Below, piece after piece: positions 7,078 through 8,272 of a DNA stretch of 8,272 nucleotides. Every line of letters begins with the position of its first letter. Within the stretch, counting starts at the first letter, position 1. The position numbers and the translations under genes are program-made. The DNA is taken from positions 1-8,272 of the forward strand of contig JANXYA010000204.1 in assembly GCA_025350345.1 (NCBI GenBank), given 5' to 3'. This stretch comes from Gammaproteobacteria bacterium. GTDB taxonomy: Bacteria > Pseudomonadota > Gammaproteobacteria > Steroidobacterales > Steroidobacteraceae. The notes beneath the pieces were generated by a model. It saw only the letters and a program-made list of their open reading frames with translations. It had not been told where the DNA came from and made no database searches.

Positions 7078-8214
7078 ATGGCGTTGCGACTGACGATTAT
7101 CAGCGAGCAGGCGGCCGAACTGGGTGAGCACGCCAGCGTGGTCATCGGCAAGGAAGGCGGCACCATCGGCAGGGCCGGCGATAACCATTGGGTGCTGCCT
7201 GACCGGCTGCGCTATATCTCCTCCCACCATGCCCGCATCTCCTACCGCAACGGCGGCTTCATCGTCGAGGACACGAGCACCAATGGCCTGTTCCTGAACG
7301 ATGAACCAGAGCCGCTCGGCCGGCTCGGACCACAGCCTCTGCGCCCAGGGGACCGGCTGCGGCTCGGTGCCTACCAGATTGCCGTGCGCGACAACGATGC
7401 AACGGCCGAAGCCAGTGCCATTGTCACTTTCCGTGCCCCGGAAGGCGGCAATGACCCCAAGGATCCCCATGGAGACATCGGCGTCGATCTGAACATCAGC
7501 GAACTGCTGATGAACGACCAGGACGCGAGCGCGGCGCGGCGTGCCTTCGACCCCTGGGGCAATCCAGTGGGTGATTCGGCGCTGCTGCAATTTGACAGCG
7601 CCCAGCATGCGGCGCTCCGCAGTGCCCGCCCGCCACCGCCTGCGCCCGCCGCGCCACCGCCTCGGCCGAGTGTCGCCAGCCCGGCCGGGCCGGCGGCGCT
7701 AGAGGCCTTCTGTCGCGGCGCCGGACTGACGAGCCGACCCCTGCCCGCCGACGGCCAGGATCGCCTGCTGCGACTCGCCGGACTCCTGCTGCGCGAAGCG
7801 CTGGTGGGCATCAAGGAGCTGGCGCGCACGCAGCGCGAAATCCGCCAGGGCGCCGGATTGTCCGCCACCGCCGACGATCCCGGGCGCGTGGCCCTGCAGA
7901 ACCTTCCAATCGAAGAATTGCTGACGCGGCTGTTGTTCAATCACGAACAGCAGCAGCTCGACGCGGTGCAGTGGATGCGCGAGCTCTTTGCCCTCGCCAG
8001 CCGCCACGATGCCGCCCTGATGCGAGCGCTCCGTCCAGCGCTCACCGAGTTCACGCAGCGGCTCGACCCGGAGTTGCTGAGCCCCGGCAAAGCCGGCGCC
8101 GAGCGCTTTCGCAGCATCACGGAGATGCCTGATGGACGCCTGCCCCACCTGTTCGGTGAAGCGCTGGCCCGCAGTTTCGACGCTGAGATCGCCAACGGCC
8201 CGGATACGAACTGA
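7078..8214 (+). CDS. tagH: Type VI secretion system-associated FHA domain protein (TagH/Fha type)
   Basis: This 378-residue cytoplasmic protein has two recognisable parts. Residues about 5-105 are a forkhead-associated domain, which binds phosphothreonine: TIGR at 29-32, ISSHHARI at 47-54 (the SxxH pair is S48/H51), EDTSTNG at 64-70 and LRPGDRLRLG near 88-97. Residues 184-203 are a Pro/Ala-rich linker (PPPPAPAAPPPRP). Residues about 205-375 match the C-terminal domain of T6SS FHA proteins: amphipathic helices LLREALVGIKELARTQREI, then NLPIEELLTRLLF, ALMRALRPALTEFTQRLDPELL and HLFGEALARSF. In known systems such as Pseudomonas Fha1, the protein takes part in post-translational control of T6SS firing by the PpkA kinase/PppA phosphatase pair. 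There is no transmembrane segment. No other T6SS gene is visible: the left neighbour is the divergent DUF1820-purL unit and the right is a tRNA. Family assignment is strong; whether it serves a T6SS here depends on the rest of the genome. The gene symbol is by family only. Confidence 0.87.
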   Translation: MALRLTIISEQAAELGEHASVVIGKEGGTIGRAGDNHWVLPDRLRYISSHHARISYRNGGFIVEDTSTNGLFLNDEPEPLGRLGPQPLRPGDRLRLGAYQIAVRDNDATAEASAIVTFRAPEGGNDPKDPHGDIGVDLNISELLMNDQDASAARRAFDPWGNPVGDSALLQFDSAQHAALRSARPPPPAPAAPPPRPSVASPAGPAALEAFCRGAGLTSRPLPADGQDRLLRLAGLLLREALVGIKELARTQREIRQGAGLSATADDPGRVALQNLPIEELLTRLLFNHEQQQLDAVQWMRELFALASRHDAALMRALRPALTEFTQRLDPELLSPGKAGAERFRSITEMPDGRLPHLFGEALARSFDAEIANGPDTN

Positions 8215-8235
8215 GCCGCTCAGGGTGGCGCAAGC

Positions 8236-8272
8236 TGGCGGAGAGGGTGGGATTCGAACCCACGTGCCGGAA
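8236..8272 (-). tRNA. tRNA-Ser, 3' half, cut by right window edge
   Basis: Read on the minus strand, the window ends with the 3' part of a tRNA. It has an encoded CCA (8236-8238), discriminator G (8239), acceptor 3' strand CCTCTCC (8240-8246), a 5-bp T stem GTGGG/CCCAC around loop TTCGAAT (8247-8263), and a 9-base piece TTCCGGCAC that would be the 3' side of a long variable arm. A long variable arm, discriminator G and a CCTCTCC acceptor strand together indicate serine; Leu and Tyr tRNAs carry A73. The anticodon lies outside the window, so the isoacceptor is unknown. The gene converges on the FHA gene with 21 bases between them. Confidence 0.88.

Noticed and set aside
8215..8235. Possible terminator or attachment site between the FHA gene and tRNA-Ser
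   Set aside because: The 21 bases show no hairpin with a T-run, and no second copy of the tRNA 3' end is present in the window to support an att site.

Overview
The window is a GC-rich chromosomal segment, most likely from a gammaproteobacterium. The reasons are the long single-chain PurL (1292 aa, glutaminase domain fused at the C-terminus) and a DUF1820 protein, a family I know mainly from Gammaproteobacteria. Remains of GH3 and DUF1080 carbohydrate genes would suit a polysaccharide-using lineage such as Steroidobacterales or Xanthomonadales, but that placement is a guess from gene content.

Layout. (1) Positions 1-2317, plus strand: the 3' part of an aldehyde dehydrogenase gene, followed 14 bases later by a complete enolase-superfamily (mandelate racemase/sugar-acid dehydratase-like) gene. 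The two look like part of a sugar or sugar-acid catabolic operon that begins left of the window. (2) Positions 2314-2713: a scar of two gene fragments pointing away from each other. The minus-strand one is the C-terminal tail of a DUF1080 (3-keto-disaccharide hydrolase-like) protein. The plus-strand one is a short piece of a GH3 beta-glucosidase C-terminal region. (3) Positions 2744-6970, minus strand: a DUF1820 gene followed 3 bases later by purL (purine biosynthesis), clearly one transcription unit. (4) Positions 7078-8214, plus strand: a complete gene for a type VI secretion-associated FHA-domain protein (TagH/Fha type), divergent from DUF1820-purL across a gap of about 110 bases. (5) Positions 8236-8272, minus strand: the 3' end of a tRNA-Ser gene, cut by the window edge.

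Functionally, the left third is accessory carbohydrate catabolism with signs of gene loss, the middle is conserved housekeeping, and the right end is a T6SS component with no other T6SS gene in view. I see no CRISPR array, insertion sequence or phage gene. I cannot point to a clearly new multi-gene system. The best leads are the enolase-superfamily enzyme, whose usual first metal-ligand Asp is replaced by Gly; the head-to-head GH3/DUF1080 scar; and the T6SS FHA gene beside tRNA-Ser.
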